A DNA stretch of 64,000 nucleotides from Nostoc sp. CHAB 5824 (GTDB taxonomy: Bacteria > Cyanobacteriota > Cyanobacteriia > Cyanobacteriales > Nostocaceae), in contig NZ_JAIVFT010000007.1 of assembly GCF_020829665.1 (NCBI RefSeq), positions 279,083 through 343,082 of the forward strand. Direction: 5' to 3'. Of this stretch, positions 44,497-53,830 are shown in pieces. The notes beneath the pieces are model-generated. The model searched no databases and was not told where the DNA came from. It saw only the letters and a list, made by a program, of their open reading frames with translations. Position numbers and translations under genes: made by a program. Position 1 is the first letter of the stretch. Each line of letters starts with the position of its first letter.

Positions 44497-45693
44497 TCAA
44501 TGAACCCAGAGGTATACTAGAACTAAAGTACATACTGTTAAAGGCGCTCCAAACCTTAGATGTTCCCAAAAAGTTAGCTTGTAACCTAAATCCGCAGCAG
44601 CTTCTACAACTATCAAGTTTGCAACTGAACCAAACAAAGTTAGATTCCCTGCCAAAGTCGATCCGGCTGCCAGCAAAAGCCAATACTTAGTGTCACCTGG
44701 AGGAACTAGGGGATGCAGCAGAAGTACAGCAGGCACATTAGAAATTAAGTTAGATAAGACAACAGTTACACCCAAAAAACTCGCAGCAGAGTTGATTGCA
44801 TGGGTAAATGGTTGGAGTAAATTCAGCTTTTGCGTGACTCGCGTCAAGATAAATAATCCAGAAAACATTACCAGCAGGTTCCAATCTACCTTTTGCAAAA
44901 TGCGTTGGGGTTTAACCCGGCGGGTGATTAGTAATAAGCTAGCAGCAACTAAAGCAGACTGCGCTAAGGGTAAGCCGACAGTAAATGCAATTAGCAACCC
45001 AATTGTGATGACTAATGTTTTTTTAAATAAGGGTTTAAAAATTCGTTGGTTACCAACTGTTACCTGTTGGCAAGGTTTGACTGAGCGAACATCTGGGTAA
45101 AGTAGCCAGAGTAATCCTACCTGAACTACCAAGCCGACAAGGGCAACTGGGGCCAATACACGCAAAAAATCTAGATAGGAAATGCCTGAAAAGGAGCCAA
45201 TCAGGATATTTTGAGGATTACCGCTCAAAGTTGCTACTGAGCCTATATTAGTTGCACCTGCGATCGCTAGTAAATAAGGAATCGGATTTAAACCCAAAGC
45301 TTGAGTTAGGCTCAAGGTTAAGGGTGTAAAAATTAACGCCAGAGTGTCATTAAGAAAAAAGGCGGAGAGAATACCACTGCCAAAAGTTAAAGCAATTAAC
45401 AAACCTAGAGGACTGCGAGTGATACTCAATATCACTGATAGCGATCGCTTAAAAAACCCTGCATAGGATAGGTTGGCATTAACTACCATCATACTTAAGA
45501 GAAATACGATGGTATTGGCATCAATAGCCTGCCATGCTTCATCTAAATCCAGAACACCTAAAGCAATTAAAAAGGCAGAACCGACCAAAGCGATGGTGGC
45601 GCGGTTCATGCGTAAACCAGGAATGTAGCCCAATGCTAACCCCACATAAGTTAGCCCTAAGACGCTATAGATTGCGAATTGGAAAAGAATCAC
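44497..45693 (-). CDS. ArsB/SLC13-type anion permease
   Basis: The 398-residue membrane protein has about ten to eleven helices and the ion-transporter superfamily signatures: LSYAGFFKRSL, FFLNDTLALIFTPLTLSL (residues ~112-130), GATNIGSVATLSGNPQNILIG (~143-163) and, in the second half, VVLSNLISNVPAVLLLHP and STLAGNLTLFGSVANLIV. Two inverted N-D/NP-type motifs fit an arsenite, sulfate or citrate/Na-type exchanger. Substrate cannot be named; no arsenic or sulfate genes adjoin it. Start ATG at 45693. Confidence 0.87.
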   Translation of the reverse strand: MILFQFAIYSVLGLTYVGLALGYIPGLRMNRATIALVGSAFLIALGVLDLDEAWQAIDANTIVFLLSMMVVNANLSYAGFFKRSLSVILSITRSPLGLLIALTFGSGILSAFFLNDTLALIFTPLTLSLTQALGLNPIPYLLAIAGATNIGSVATLSGNPQNILIGSFSGISYLDFLRVLAPVALVGLVVQVGLLWLLYPDVRSVKPCQQVTVGNQRIFKPLFKKTLVITIGLLIAFTVGLPLAQSALVAASLLLITRRVKPQRILQKVDWNLLVMFSGLFILTRVTQKLNLLQPFTHAINSAASFLGVTVVLSNLISNVPAVLLLHPLVPPGDTKYWLLLAAGSTLAGNLTLFGSVANLIVVEAAADLGYKLTFWEHLRFGAPLTVCTLVLVYLWVH

Positions 45694-46219
45694 TTTCTTT
45701 GCCGAGACTTTGCGACGACCGATGTTTTATGATTAGCCGCTCTGTATCTACTGAGAAAACCAACTCACCTGGCTTTAAGCCGCAGCTGCGTTACAGACTT
45801 CTCTCTACTTCTACGCCATTCAGCCAGCAATGAACAGGATACTCTTACATGGGGAAGTGAGAATACGGGGAGGAAAGACGCCTGCTAGGGTATTACTGAT
45901 ATTTATACTTACTAAAAATGCTCTCAAGAATATCTCATATTAAGTTCTGTAAATGTTACACTAAAACCTATCCAATGGCAGATGTCTTTATTAAAATTTA
46001 AACTGTGTCAAGTTATGAACAAGATCGTAATATTACACTACCGATCCCCATGAATTTGCGATTAACTTGACGTAGTAATAAATTAGGTTCTGACTTAAGT
46101 GGCTAATCAGGTATTACATTATATCGCAGTCAGAACGCGATTTTTCCGGGAAAGTTCGTTGCCACGTTGTATATATTCATCAAAAAGGTGAATAGCCTCA
46201 ATAACACAGAGGGTTAACC
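45694..46219. promoter_or_regulatory. Divergent intergenic region
   Basis: About 525 bases between the permease (minus) and the Mo-nitrogenase-type gene (plus). No gene was found. Promoters for both should be here; no NtcA-type or other box was convincing. Confidence 0.35.
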
Positions 46220-46597
46220 ATGAAGGTATTCGACAATACCACAAAAAAGATTTTTCTGGCAAGCTGGGTATCAATCAATCAAGCAGAGACTAGTGACCAT
46301 AAAGTAACCCAGCTAAACCGTTCTGTTTCCAAAACTTACTGGAATATTTTGCAACCCCTACGGCAGCGGGTAGAAAACATTCAAGTCCGCGATCGCCAAC
46401 TAGCTCATCGTTTATGTAAACTGATTCCATCTCAGTGCCCTTTTGAGCGAGATGTCAAAGTATTTGGGAAAACCTTGTTTCACATTCCACCCATGTGCAA
46501 GCTCAACCCCTTATATGAAGAAGTGGTTGGTTTACGTTTCCGAGCGCTGTGCTATCTAGCCGACGAATGTGGCGAAGATGTATCGCAGTATTGCTGA
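46220..46597 (+). CDS. Mo-dependent nitrogenase C-terminal-type protein
   Basis: The 125-residue protein matches the small cyanobacterial Mo-dependent nitrogenase C-terminal (Mo-nitro_C) family: VRDRQLAHRLCKLIPSQCPFERD, then LFHIPPMCKLNPLYEEVVGLRFRALCYLADECGED. The conserved Cys set (Cys76, Cys83 or nearby, Cys103, Cys111, Cys117) and final QYC are present. The first ~45 residues are variable. The family is widespread in cyanobacteria, including non-fixers, and its function is not established. No nif genes are in the window. Start ATG at 46220. Confidence 0.88.
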   Translation: MKVFDNTTKKIFLASWVSINQAETSDHKVTQLNRSVSKTYWNILQPLRQRVENIQVRDRQLAHRLCKLIPSQCPFERDVKVFGKTLFHIPPMCKLNPLYEEVVGLRFRALCYLADECGEDVSQYC

Positions 46598-46666
46598 GTG
46601 TTAAGGGAAAACTTAGGAGTGAGGAGTGATTAGTAAAGAATTAAAACTCCGAACTTCTAACTCTGC

Positions 46667-46719
46667 CAATTTTAGATTTGGAATTTTGGATTAAAGGAAA
46701 AATCTAAAATCTAAAATTG
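46667..46719. terminator. AT-rich hairpin between convergent genes
   Basis: An 11-bp stem (CAATTTTAGAT / ATCTAAAATTG) lies between the gene ending at 46597 (plus) and the caspase-like gene ending at 46740 (minus), a position suited to termination. Confidence 0.4.
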
Positions 46720-46739
46720 AATAATTCCTAGCTATTTTT

Positions 46740-48641
46740 TTACTGTTTTTTTTGCCATTTTTGAATGGCATCCTGAGCATCTTCGTAAGCGCCTGTTTCC
46801 TCTGGCACTAAAGCAGCGGTAGCAATTGCGGCATTGCGTTCTCCTTCGGCGGCGCGACGCTTGGCCAAATCTAAAATTTTCTCACTCCATTTATTGATCG
46901 ATTTTTGAGCAGTATCGAAGCCTGGTTGACCTGATGGTACTTTCTTGGCAACTTCGATCGCACGATTGTAGGTAGATGCCTGTCCAGACTGAATTAAGGC
47001 ATTAGCTGCATCTAAAAGAGTTTTGTTACTCACATACTGCTTACCCTCTAGCCGCCACAGGTTAATTGCTGCTTGTGCTTTGGCATAGGGGGCTTCATCT
47101 TTAGTGATTAATCGAGCGGCAGCAATAGCGCTAGCATACTGTCTTTGTTTAGCACGACCCTCTGCTAAATCTAAAATCATCTGGCTCCAAATCTTAATAT
47201 TCTCCTGAGCTTGTTCGTACAGTGGTTCACCGGGTTGAATTTTTCGGGCTGTAGCGATAGCCAAGCTCAAATCACTAGCTTGAGTTTGTTGAAGCGACAT
47301 TTTCGCCAAGTCTAATACTGCTTGATTTCGCTTTTCCGACTCGGAACTAGAAGTTATTTGAGCGCTAGATTGATTTTTAAACCTAACTGGTGGAGTGCGT
47401 AGGCGTAGCCCGTCGTAGGCATCGCTTGGTAAATTCTCGATAACCTGGCGATCGCTAGCAGTAGCATTAGGTGATGTGCTTGATATTTGCTTAATTCTAA
47501 AAGTTTCTTGATTACGGAGAAAAACTACGGCGATTAAACCTGCTACCAGCAAGCTGCCTCCGCCCCACAAGATAAACTGTTTCCAAAAAGGGATGCTTGG
47601 TTGATTTGATGGCAATCGAGAAACGTAGCCTTGGGAGGAATTAGGGATAAATCTTCCTTTCGTATTCACTCCTAAAGAAGTTTCTGCCATTGGCTGGGAA
47701 ATTAAGCCACTCGCTGACTCCTGGACTGGTTGACCTTTAGGCTTTTCGACCTTGTGAGCCTTCACCTGTTGGGAGGAGTTTACACTAGCTTCTCCCCATC
47801 TGCCCCGATCTGCCGAAATTTTAGGGTAATCGTCGAGGGGAGGAGCCGCAAGGGCAACAGCAAAGGATTCTTCGGGATAAATCGTCGGTTCTGATTGAAA
47901 ATCGCTTTCCATTGCCAATTTTGGCAAGATTACTAGCTGCCTTGATGGGATGATCGTGGCAGGGTTTTGGACAGGACGCCAGTGGTGTTGACATAATTTT
48001 GGCATGAGCAGACTCAGGTAGCTTTCTAAATCTGCCAAATTACTGCCATTACCAGAACGCAAAGCTTCTAACAAAGCTGCTGTAAAAAATCCGTGACCTA
48101 ATTCGCTACTTTCGTGGGAAAACTGCTCTGGTTGGCAAGAAAGAATTGTAGCGAGTTGTAGTTCTTGGGCTAGTTCTATTGTTTCTTCGCCAACGGGAGC
48201 ATCCGCTTGGGTGCCAAAAGCGCGGTTAATATCGAGTAGTAGCAATACATTCAAGTCAGCAAGTTGGAGACTTTGCATTAGTGATCGCAATTCTATGCCA
48301 GTCTCTTGCACTTCGGGGTTGCCCTCTGCTGGCATTAAGTAATCTTTGCCCTTGTAGTTGACCCCATAACCGCTAAAAAATAACCACAGATAATCTTCTG
48401 GTTGCCAACTTGTTGCTGCCAAATCCTCAAGCAGCAACAAAATATTCTCCTTAGTCGGATAAGTTGATCTATCCCCAATCGGCGGCGAGGTATCCGTCAT
48501 TAGCAGGCAGTGTTTGGGGAGAAAACCTGCATCTGTAACCAAAAAATCCTCTAGTGCCTCAGCATCTGCTTGGGCACAACTTAAAGGTTGAAATAACTGA
48601 TATTGATTGATGCCAATCGCGATCGCCCAGTAATTTGCCAT
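46740..48641 (-). CDS. Caspase-like (C14/p20) protein lacking the His-Cys dyad
   Basis: The 633-residue protein begins with a caspase p20-type domain (residues ~1-235): WAIAIGINQY, AQADAEALEDFLV, LWLFFSGYGVNYKGKDYLMP and NVLLLLDINRAF. In active orthocaspases the motifs are SGHG and DxC; here they read SGYG (Tyr92) and DIN (Asn139). Both catalytic residues are therefore replaced and it is probably a pseudoenzyme. A Pro/Ser-rich linker and one membrane helix (~358-378) follow. The C-terminal ~200 residues contain four degenerate ~45-residue helical repeats (ILDLA...A.A.A..I..GEP.YE.AQ..I..W). Residues near SDAYDGLRLRTPP come from a genomic repeat. Start ATG at 48641. Confidence 0.88.
   Translation of the reverse strand: MANYWAIAIGINQYQLFQPLSCAQADAEALEDFLVTDAGFLPKHCLLMTDTSPPIGDRSTYPTKENILLLLEDLAATSWQPEDYLWLFFSGYGVNYKGKDYLMPAEGNPEVQETGIELRSLMQSLQLADLNVLLLLDINRAFGTQADAPVGEETIELAQELQLATILSCQPEQFSHESSELGHGFFTAALLEALRSGNGSNLADLESYLSLLMPKLCQHHWRPVQNPATIIPSRQLVILPKLAMESDFQSEPTIYPEESFAVALAAPPLDDYPKISADRGRWGEASVNSSQQVKAHKVEKPKGQPVQESASGLISQPMAETSLGVNTKGRFIPNSSQGYVSRLPSNQPSIPFWKQFILWGGGSLLVAGLIAVVFLRNQETFRIKQISSTSPNATASDRQVIENLPSDAYDGLRLRTPPVRFKNQSSAQITSSSESEKRNQAVLDLAKMSLQQTQASDLSLAIATARKIQPGEPLYEQAQENIKIWSQMILDLAEGRAKQRQYASAIAAARLITKDEAPYAKAQAAINLWRLEGKQYVSNKTLLDAANALIQSGQASTYNRAIEVAKKVPSGQPGFDTAQKSINKWSEKILDLAKRRAAEGERNAAIATAALVPEETGAYEDAQDAIQKWQKKQ
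47396..47426. repeat. Interspersed repeat inside the caspase-like gene
   Basis: The ~31-bp GCGTAGGCGTAGCCCGTC-type repeat, common in Nostoc relatives, lies in the linker region and is translated in frame as part of DAYDGLRLRT. Confidence 0.6.
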
Positions 48642-48841
48642 CCCGCTCTTTGTCAGTTATTGTTTGCTGGTCTTAAAATTGCGGTTGGCTTTGCCAAAAA
48701 AACAAAGCTAACCTATGTCTTATAGTCTAAGTGATTCCGAGCGAATCTTAAGTTAGAATGTAATTTTTATTACGTTAATTGGTCGGAAAATACCTTTTAC
48801 CTAATTTCAATAACAGATCATCACTAAGGAGATAGAAGGTC

Positions 48842-49333
48842 ATGAGCAAGATTTCTGCTCACCTACCATCATCGATCACTCCCTTTTCAGTTATTAGCCA
48901 AATTGCCAGAAGAATCCGGATAGTTCCTTTAGTAGTTTTGCTCATATCTACCGTTCCTGCTTGGTTTTTGACGGAAGCGATCGCACCTCAGGTTGTGCGA
49001 GCTTACACCGCTAGAGTTGATCTAGGTATTGACCGCCTGCCAGATGAAAACTATGAAACCGTTCTCAGGAGAGCAGAAGCAGCCGCTAGAGCAGCTGCTC
49101 AACGCAGCTTTGATCAAGATATCTTGGTGACAGATGTTTCAATCATTGTGTCCGTACAAAATTATGGAGCGATCGCACCAGTTCTGACATTAGAAGTCAG
49201 TCGTCCCCAATGGCGATCGCGTCCTGATGCTCAAAATTGGGCAACTTACTTCAAAACTGCGCGATCGCTACTCTTCTTTGAAAATAGCTCTAATCCAGTT
49301 CCAACAGCTAGTGGTGTGTCAACCCAAAAATGA
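48842..49333 (+). CDS. Conserved hypothetical protein with N-terminal membrane segment
   Basis: The 163-residue protein has one hydrophobic segment (residues ~28-48, IVPLVVLLISTVPAWFL) after a basic start, so it is either anchored or has a late signal peptide (possible cleavage near VRA-YT). The rest is soluble: DENYETVLRRAEAAARAAAQRSFDQDILVTDVSIIVSVQNYG and LTLEVSRPQWRSRP. I did not recognise a named family. GGAGATAGAAGGTC just before ATG 48842 provides ribosome-site sequence. It has a strong hairpin after it and stands alone between the caspase-like gene and rpmF. Confidence 0.7.
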   Translation: MSKISAHLPSSITPFSVISQIARRIRIVPLVVLLISTVPAWFLTEAIAPQVVRAYTARVDLGIDRLPDENYETVLRRAEAAARAAAQRSFDQDILVTDVSIIVSVQNYGAIAPVLTLEVSRPQWRSRPDAQNWATYFKTARSLLFFENSSNPVPTASGVSTQK

Positions 49334-49354
49334 CGGGTTGAGCTATATGCAAAG

Positions 49355-49393
49355 AGAAGTTCCGAGTCAAGGCTTCCCTGGCTCGGAACTTCT
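49355..49393 (+). terminator. Terminator after the 163-residue gene
   Basis: A perfect 12-bp stem, AGAAGTTCCGAG / CTCGGAACTTCT, with a 15-nt loop and TACTTAATTCC after it, 22 nt after the stop codon. Confidence 0.65.
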
Positions 49394-49480
49394 TACTTAA
49401 TTCCTGACTCAACTGTTGTCCTTGGCGTCAGTGGATGGCCTAGAATAATAAGGTTGTCAAGAATCGCGATATCTGCTGAC

Positions 49481-49654
49481 ATGGCTGTTCCTAAGAAGAA
49501 AACTTCCAAATCAAAACGAGATAAACGTCGAGCTACCTGGAGACACAAAGCTGTCGTCGAAGCTCAGAAAGCCCTCTCTCTGGGCAAGTCAATTTTGACT
49601 GGACGTTCTACATTTGTATATCCAACTGCTGAAGAAGAGGAAGAAGAATCATAA
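49481..49654 (+). CDS. rpmF: 50S ribosomal protein L32
   Basis: The 57-residue basic protein [21 protein letters not shown] is ribosomal protein L32. Like many cyanobacterial L32 proteins it lacks the zinc Cys motif and ends in an acidic run (AEEEEEES). ATG 49481 is the natural start; the frame opens nine codons earlier without support. It stands alone, not in the common plsX or yceD context. Confidence 0.95.
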   Translation: MAVPKKKTSKSKRDKRRATWRHKAVVEAQKALSLGKSILTGRSTFVYPTAEEEEEES

Positions 49655-49958
49655 TTTCCCAGTCAGGAAAAGCATGAACAGCACCGATAGATTTGATTGG
49701 TAACTTTGCCAATTAAGCTTCTCACTACTGGATAAACGCTTTTTCTTAGCTTTCCTGATTGCATTATGAATCATAGACACTCTACACAAGCTCATTAGAT
49801 CGAAAAAAATTGGTAGTGAGTAATTGGGAAAATCCATTACCCATTACCTATCATTCGTAACGATCAAGTAATCATATAAAAAGTAAAACATCCGGTGCTA
49901 TTGGCAACTCCACAAAAAAGCTTGTAAACACCTTGAGAAAACTTATTTTTCTCCAACT
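49655..49958. other. Non-coding stretch
   Basis: About 300 AT-rich bases between rpmF and the molybdopterin oxidoreductase gene; no gene or clear site was recognised. Confidence 0.35.
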
Positions 49959-50564
49959 ATGCTAGGAAAATTTTTTCAGAAACCAGGGAAGGAAGAAAGC
50001 GAACGGGTTCCTCCTGGTCAACACTTAGCTAAAGGTTTCCCCGTATTAACTTACGGTGCAACTCCCCAAGTCAGCACTGAAGAATGGGAATTTAAAGTTT
50101 GGGGTTTAGCAAAACCCGCTACCTTTAGTTGGTCAGACTTTATGGCGTTACCTCAGCACGAATTCACGGCGGACTTCCACTGTGTAACGCGCTGGTCTAA
50201 ACTTGATGTCAAATGGACTGGGATAAAAGTTACAGATTTCATGGGTCTGATTGATCTAGATCCCAAAGTAGCCCACATTATGGAACACTGCTACGGCGGC
50301 TACACTACCAATATTTCTGTAGAAGATTTTATGCGCGAAGAAAACTTCTTTGCCTTTAAAGTCTTTGGTGAAGACCTTCCATCTGAACACGGTGGCCCCA
50401 TGCGGCTAGTTGTGCCCCATCTGTACGCTTGGAAAAGTGCTAAGTGGATTAATGGTTTAGAGTTTTTAGCTGCTGAAGAACTTGGTTTTTGGGAGCGTAA
50501 TGGCTACCATCGCCGTGGTGAACCTTGGGCTGAAGAGCGTTACAGCAACGCTTTTGGGTTTTAA
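49959..50564 (+). CDS. Molybdopterin-dependent oxidoreductase (sulfite-oxidase fold)
   Basis: The 201-residue protein is a compact sulfite-oxidase/YedY-like (MsrP) molybdopterin domain. It has WEFKVWGLAKPATFSWSDFMALP, then DFHCVTRWSKLDVKWTGI with the conserved Mo-ligand Cys75, and SEHGGPMRLVVPHLYAWKSAKWINGLEF. It lacks the dimerisation domain of true sulfite oxidases and has no Tat signal, so it is probably cytosolic, unlike periplasmic MsrP. Substrate unknown. It is a stand-alone gene followed by a palindromic mini-element. Start ATG at 49959. Confidence 0.9.
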   Translation: MLGKFFQKPGKEESERVPPGQHLAKGFPVLTYGATPQVSTEEWEFKVWGLAKPATFSWSDFMALPQHEFTADFHCVTRWSKLDVKWTGIKVTDFMGLIDLDPKVAHIMEHCYGGYTTNISVEDFMREENFFAFKVFGEDLPSEHGGPMRLVVPHLYAWKSAKWINGLEFLAAEELGFWERNGYHRRGEPWAEERYSNAFGF

Positions 50565-50670
50565 TATAGCGGTTCTCGTTTAAGTGAGGTACACCCGTAG
50601 GGGCACGGCATGCCGTGCCCCTACACCTTGCGATATAATCTTGTACCGCATCTGAATGGGAACCGCTATA
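50565..50670. mobile_element. Palindromic mini-element (TATAGCGGTT type), copy 2
   Basis: A 106-bp near-identical copy of 26139-26244, with ends TATAGCGGTT / AACCGCTATA and the same central 28-bp palindrome. It begins just after the stop codon of the oxidoreductase gene and may double as its terminator. Confidence 0.8.
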
Positions 50671-50721
50671 GTTAGGAGTTGTAGATTTTTATTACTGACT
50701 CTTTACTCATAACTTTTAGTT

Positions 50722-52104
50722 TTAACCCAGAAGTTTCTTTATTAAAGGCAATTTGCCTTCATAGGGAGCGTATCGCCATTTTAAATCGAGCCAGAAGGAG
50801 TTTTGCAATACACTTTTGTTATGGGAAAAAGTGTCAAAACTAGCTTTACCGTGATAGTTGCCAATACCACTATCTCCCACTCCACCAAATGGTAAAGACG
50901 AGACACCAACCTGCATAACTGTGTCGTTAATACAGACTCCACCAGAGGAAGTTTCTTGCAAAACTCGCTTTTGCAGGTTTTTGTCTTGAGAAAATAAGTA
51001 TAACGCCAAGGGTTTGGATCTAGAGTTAATCAAGGCGATCGCTTCTGCAATGTCTGTATATTCAATAATGGGTAGAATGGGGCCAAAAATTTCTTCCTGC
51101 ATTACAGAATCTTCTAAGGAAACATTATCAACCACTGTGGGGGCGATATAACGCTCTGAAGGTTGAGCTTCTCCACCAATGATAACTTCACCATCTTTAA
51201 GAAAGTTAACCAACCTCTCAAAGTGTTTTTGACTGATAATTCTGGCATAATCAGGACTGTTTACTGGATTATCGCCATAAAACTCTTTTAAGGATTTTTC
51301 TAGACCATCTATTAAATCTTTTTTGATTTTTTTATTAACTAAAAGATAGTCAGGGGCGATACAAGTTTGTCCAGCATTAATAAATTTGCCCCAAGTAATT
51401 CGTCTGACAGTGTGTTCAAGATTAATGTCACTATCTACGATACAAGGACTTTTACCACCCAATTCTAAAGTAACTGGTGTAAGATATTTTGCTGCTGCTG
51501 CCATAATGATTTTACCAACGGCTGTGCCACCAGTAAAAAAGATATGGTCAAACTTTTCTGCTAGTAGTTTTTGACTTGCTTCCACGCCTCCTTCAACCAC
51601 TGCAATATAAGCAGGGTCAAAATGTTTGGCAATCATCTTAGCAATGACATCAGAGGTATGAGAAGCAATTTCTGAAGGTTTGATAATTGCACAATTCCCG
51701 GCTGCAATCGCACCTACTAACGGTGAGATAATTAACTGAAATGGATAGTTCCAAGGACCAATAATTAAGACAACCCCCAACGGTTCTGGATAAATTCTCG
51801 CCGAGTAGGAAAAAAAATCAAAGGAAACGGCTGCTTTTTTGGGCTTAGCCCAGGTTTTGAGGTGTTTTATGGCATAATCGATTTCTTTGATAACGCCAAT
51901 TTCTGTAAGGTAAGTCTCCACTTCTGGTTTATGTAAATCTGCTTGTAATGCCTCGACTATTGACTCTTCATGCTCAATAATTGCTTGCTTGAGATTTTTA
52001 AGTTGCTCAATGCGAAAAGTGACATCTTTAGTTTTGCCAGTTTGAAAGAACTCTCGCTGATTCTGGATAATATTGCTAATGTTAGATAATTCAGTGGTAA
52101 TCAT
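50722..52104 (-). CDS. Aldehyde dehydrogenase (class 3-like)
   Basis: The 460-residue NAD(P)-dependent aldehyde dehydrogenase has PLGVVLIIGPWNYPFQL (residues ~111-127), VTLELGGKSPCIV (catalytic Glu), INAGQTCIAPDYLLV (catalytic Cys) and QEEIFGPILPI. Short length and motif wording match class 3-like enzymes of phototrophs that oxidise fatty or apocarotenoid aldehydes, such as Synechocystis slr0091; substrate is inferred. It is alone on the minus strand. Start ATG at 52104. Confidence 0.92.
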   Translation of the reverse strand: MITTELSNISNIIQNQREFFQTGKTKDVTFRIEQLKNLKQAIIEHEESIVEALQADLHKPEVETYLTEIGVIKEIDYAIKHLKTWAKPKKAAVSFDFFSYSARIYPEPLGVVLIIGPWNYPFQLIISPLVGAIAAGNCAIIKPSEIASHTSDVIAKMIAKHFDPAYIAVVEGGVEASQKLLAEKFDHIFFTGGTAVGKIIMAAAAKYLTPVTLELGGKSPCIVDSDINLEHTVRRITWGKFINAGQTCIAPDYLLVNKKIKKDLIDGLEKSLKEFYGDNPVNSPDYARIISQKHFERLVNFLKDGEVIIGGEAQPSERYIAPTVVDNVSLEDSVMQEEIFGPILPIIEYTDIAEAIALINSRSKPLALYLFSQDKNLQKRVLQETSSGGVCINDTVMQVGVSSLPFGGVGDSGIGNYHGKASFDTFSHNKSVLQNSFWLDLKWRYAPYEGKLPLIKKLLG

Positions 52105-52300
52105 TGTTGTGTCTCAGAAAAACTATTTATTTAATGTTAACGCTGTTATCCCAGCATATTTAATTCGTTATTTTTTAATATTTGAATTTATAGCTATAAC
52201 ATTTATTTTAAATTTTTGATGGAGATTAATAAAGTTATAAATTATGAATTATCATGGAAGAACTCAATAATTCATAATTTATAATTGCTAATTTTCTCAT

Positions 52301-53443
52301 TTATTTGATGGGTAGAAGCACAATAAATACACTACCTCTGCCCAACTCAGAATTAAGGAGAATTATGCCTTGATGTGCCTCGACAATTCGACGAGCAAGG
52401 TACAATCCTAAGCCACTACCAGAACTCTTATGGCTGCCTTGGCGAAATCGTTCAAATATGGTGGCTTGTTCTTCAGGGGGAATACCTGGGCCAGTATCCG
52501 CTATTTCCATTCTAATGTAGTCAACAGAATTGGATTTTCCAGATAACTGAGATTGACTACTGTTGTCGAACTGGCGTTGAGAATTAAAACGAATAGTTAC
52601 AGAGCCAGAGTCAGTAAACTTGATCGCATTCCCTATAAGATTAGTGAATAGACGATGCAATTCTAAGCGATCGCCCATCACTGTGTTGGTGATTGACTCC
52701 TCAGTAATGTCCAAATTTAGTGACAGTGTTTTATCTTGAGCTAGAGGTGCTAATTCTCCAGTGACTTCATTTAGCAATTGGCCCAGATTAATCGGTTGAA
52801 ATGCCAAAGTTTTGCGACCTGCTTCAAAACGATAAACTTCTAATAAGGTATTGACCATAGAAAGCAGGTTGATATTGCTACGGGCCATTATGGCGATTAC
52901 TTCCTGCATTTGTGCTGATAATGCTCCTAACGCACCTTGCTGAAATAGCATCAACATGCGATCGGCGGCTACCAAGGGAGTGCGTAAGTCGTGGGTGAGG
53001 CGCGAGACAAAATCTTCTCGCTGACGGGCAATTTCATCACGTTCATCCATACTATGCTTCAAACGCAGGAGCGATCGCACTCGTGCCAGCAATTCATCTA
53101 CAGTTACAGGTTTGCGGATAAAATCATCAGCACCCAAGTCTAATCCGTGGGCGACGTTGGGTGCATCGTGGGCAGTGATCAGCAATATGGGGATGTATTG
53201 CGGCAATTTCATCTCTCCACGAATGTGCTTGGTGACTTCGTACCCATCCATATCTGGCATCATCAAATCCAGCAGAACCAAGTCACAAGGAGATGCTTTC
53301 AATTCTGCCAAGGCCGAAATTCCATTTTCTGCGGTGCTAATGGTGTAACCTTCTTCCTCCAAAATAGTTTTGATCAAAAACACGTTATCAGGAGAGTCAT
53401 CAACAACTAGAATTTTGTCAGAGCGAGAAGATTGTGAAGTCAT
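52301..53443 (-). CDS. Response regulator receiver-histidine kinase hybrid
   Basis: The 380-residue soluble protein has a receiver domain (residues ~10-125; Asp59 in LVLLDLMMPDMDG). A short linker leads to a HisKA dimerisation helix (His151 in SRLTHDLRTPL) and a HATPase domain with LFTNLIGNAIKFT, MEIADTGPGIPPEE and GSGLGLYLARRIVEAH. It has no membrane segment or sensor domain, so it probably receives phosphate from another kinase and relays it. No partner regulator is adjacent. Start ATG at 53443. Confidence 0.92.
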   Translation of the reverse strand: MTSQSSRSDKILVVDDSPDNVFLIKTILEEEGYTISTAENGISALAELKASPCDLVLLDLMMPDMDGYEVTKHIRGEMKLPQYIPILLITAHDAPNVAHGLDLGADDFIRKPVTVDELLARVRSLLRLKHSMDERDEIARQREDFVSRLTHDLRTPLVAADRMLMLFQQGALGALSAQMQEVIAIMARSNINLLSMVNTLLEVYRFEAGRKTLAFQPINLGQLLNEVTGELAPLAQDKTLSLNLDITEESITNTVMGDRLELHRLFTNLIGNAIKFTDSGSVTIRFNSQRQFDNSSQSQLSGKSNSVDYIRMEIADTGPGIPPEEQATIFERFRQGSHKSSGSGLGLYLARRIVEAHQGIILLNSELGRGSVFIVLLPIK

Positions 53444-53830
53444 ATAGATGCAAGGTATGGGTAAAAGTAAATTTTTAGGGAAACTGGTTTATTGGTATAG
53501 TTTTTTAGATAGTACTTTTAGGTAAACTCCCTCCAAAAAAATTGTTTACCAAGAAATTTATATAAATGTGTTTTAAAAACTACTTTACTTACCTTTTTAG
53601 CAGATAGCCACAAGCTAATTGAATTATGGCTCGTAAACTTCTAGAACTTAATACAGAGGATAGCGATACGAATATAGTAGTATTTTTTATCACTAAATCA
53701 AAATATAAGTAAGTAGTGTATCGACTACTAGCGAATTACTTTTGGAAACAGGTAGAGACTAGCTTCGATTCTCTACATTGATTGCAAAAAATAGTCAAAT
53801 TTGTCAAAATTTCTGGATATTGAGCCGAAT
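53444..53830. promoter_or_regulatory. Divergent intergenic region before the TIR module
   Basis: About 385 AT-rich bases between divergent genes. No gene found; the promoter for the TIR/AAA-like operon must lie here but could not be pinpointed. Confidence 0.35.

Noticed and set aside
44690..45100. Plus-strand 136-codon frame opposite the anion permease
   Set aside because: Lies entirely antisense to well-conserved transporter motifs; no protein-like features of its own.
46740..48641. Active orthocaspase
   Set aside because: His and Cys of the dyad are replaced by Tyr92 and Asn139, so an active protease call is not supported.
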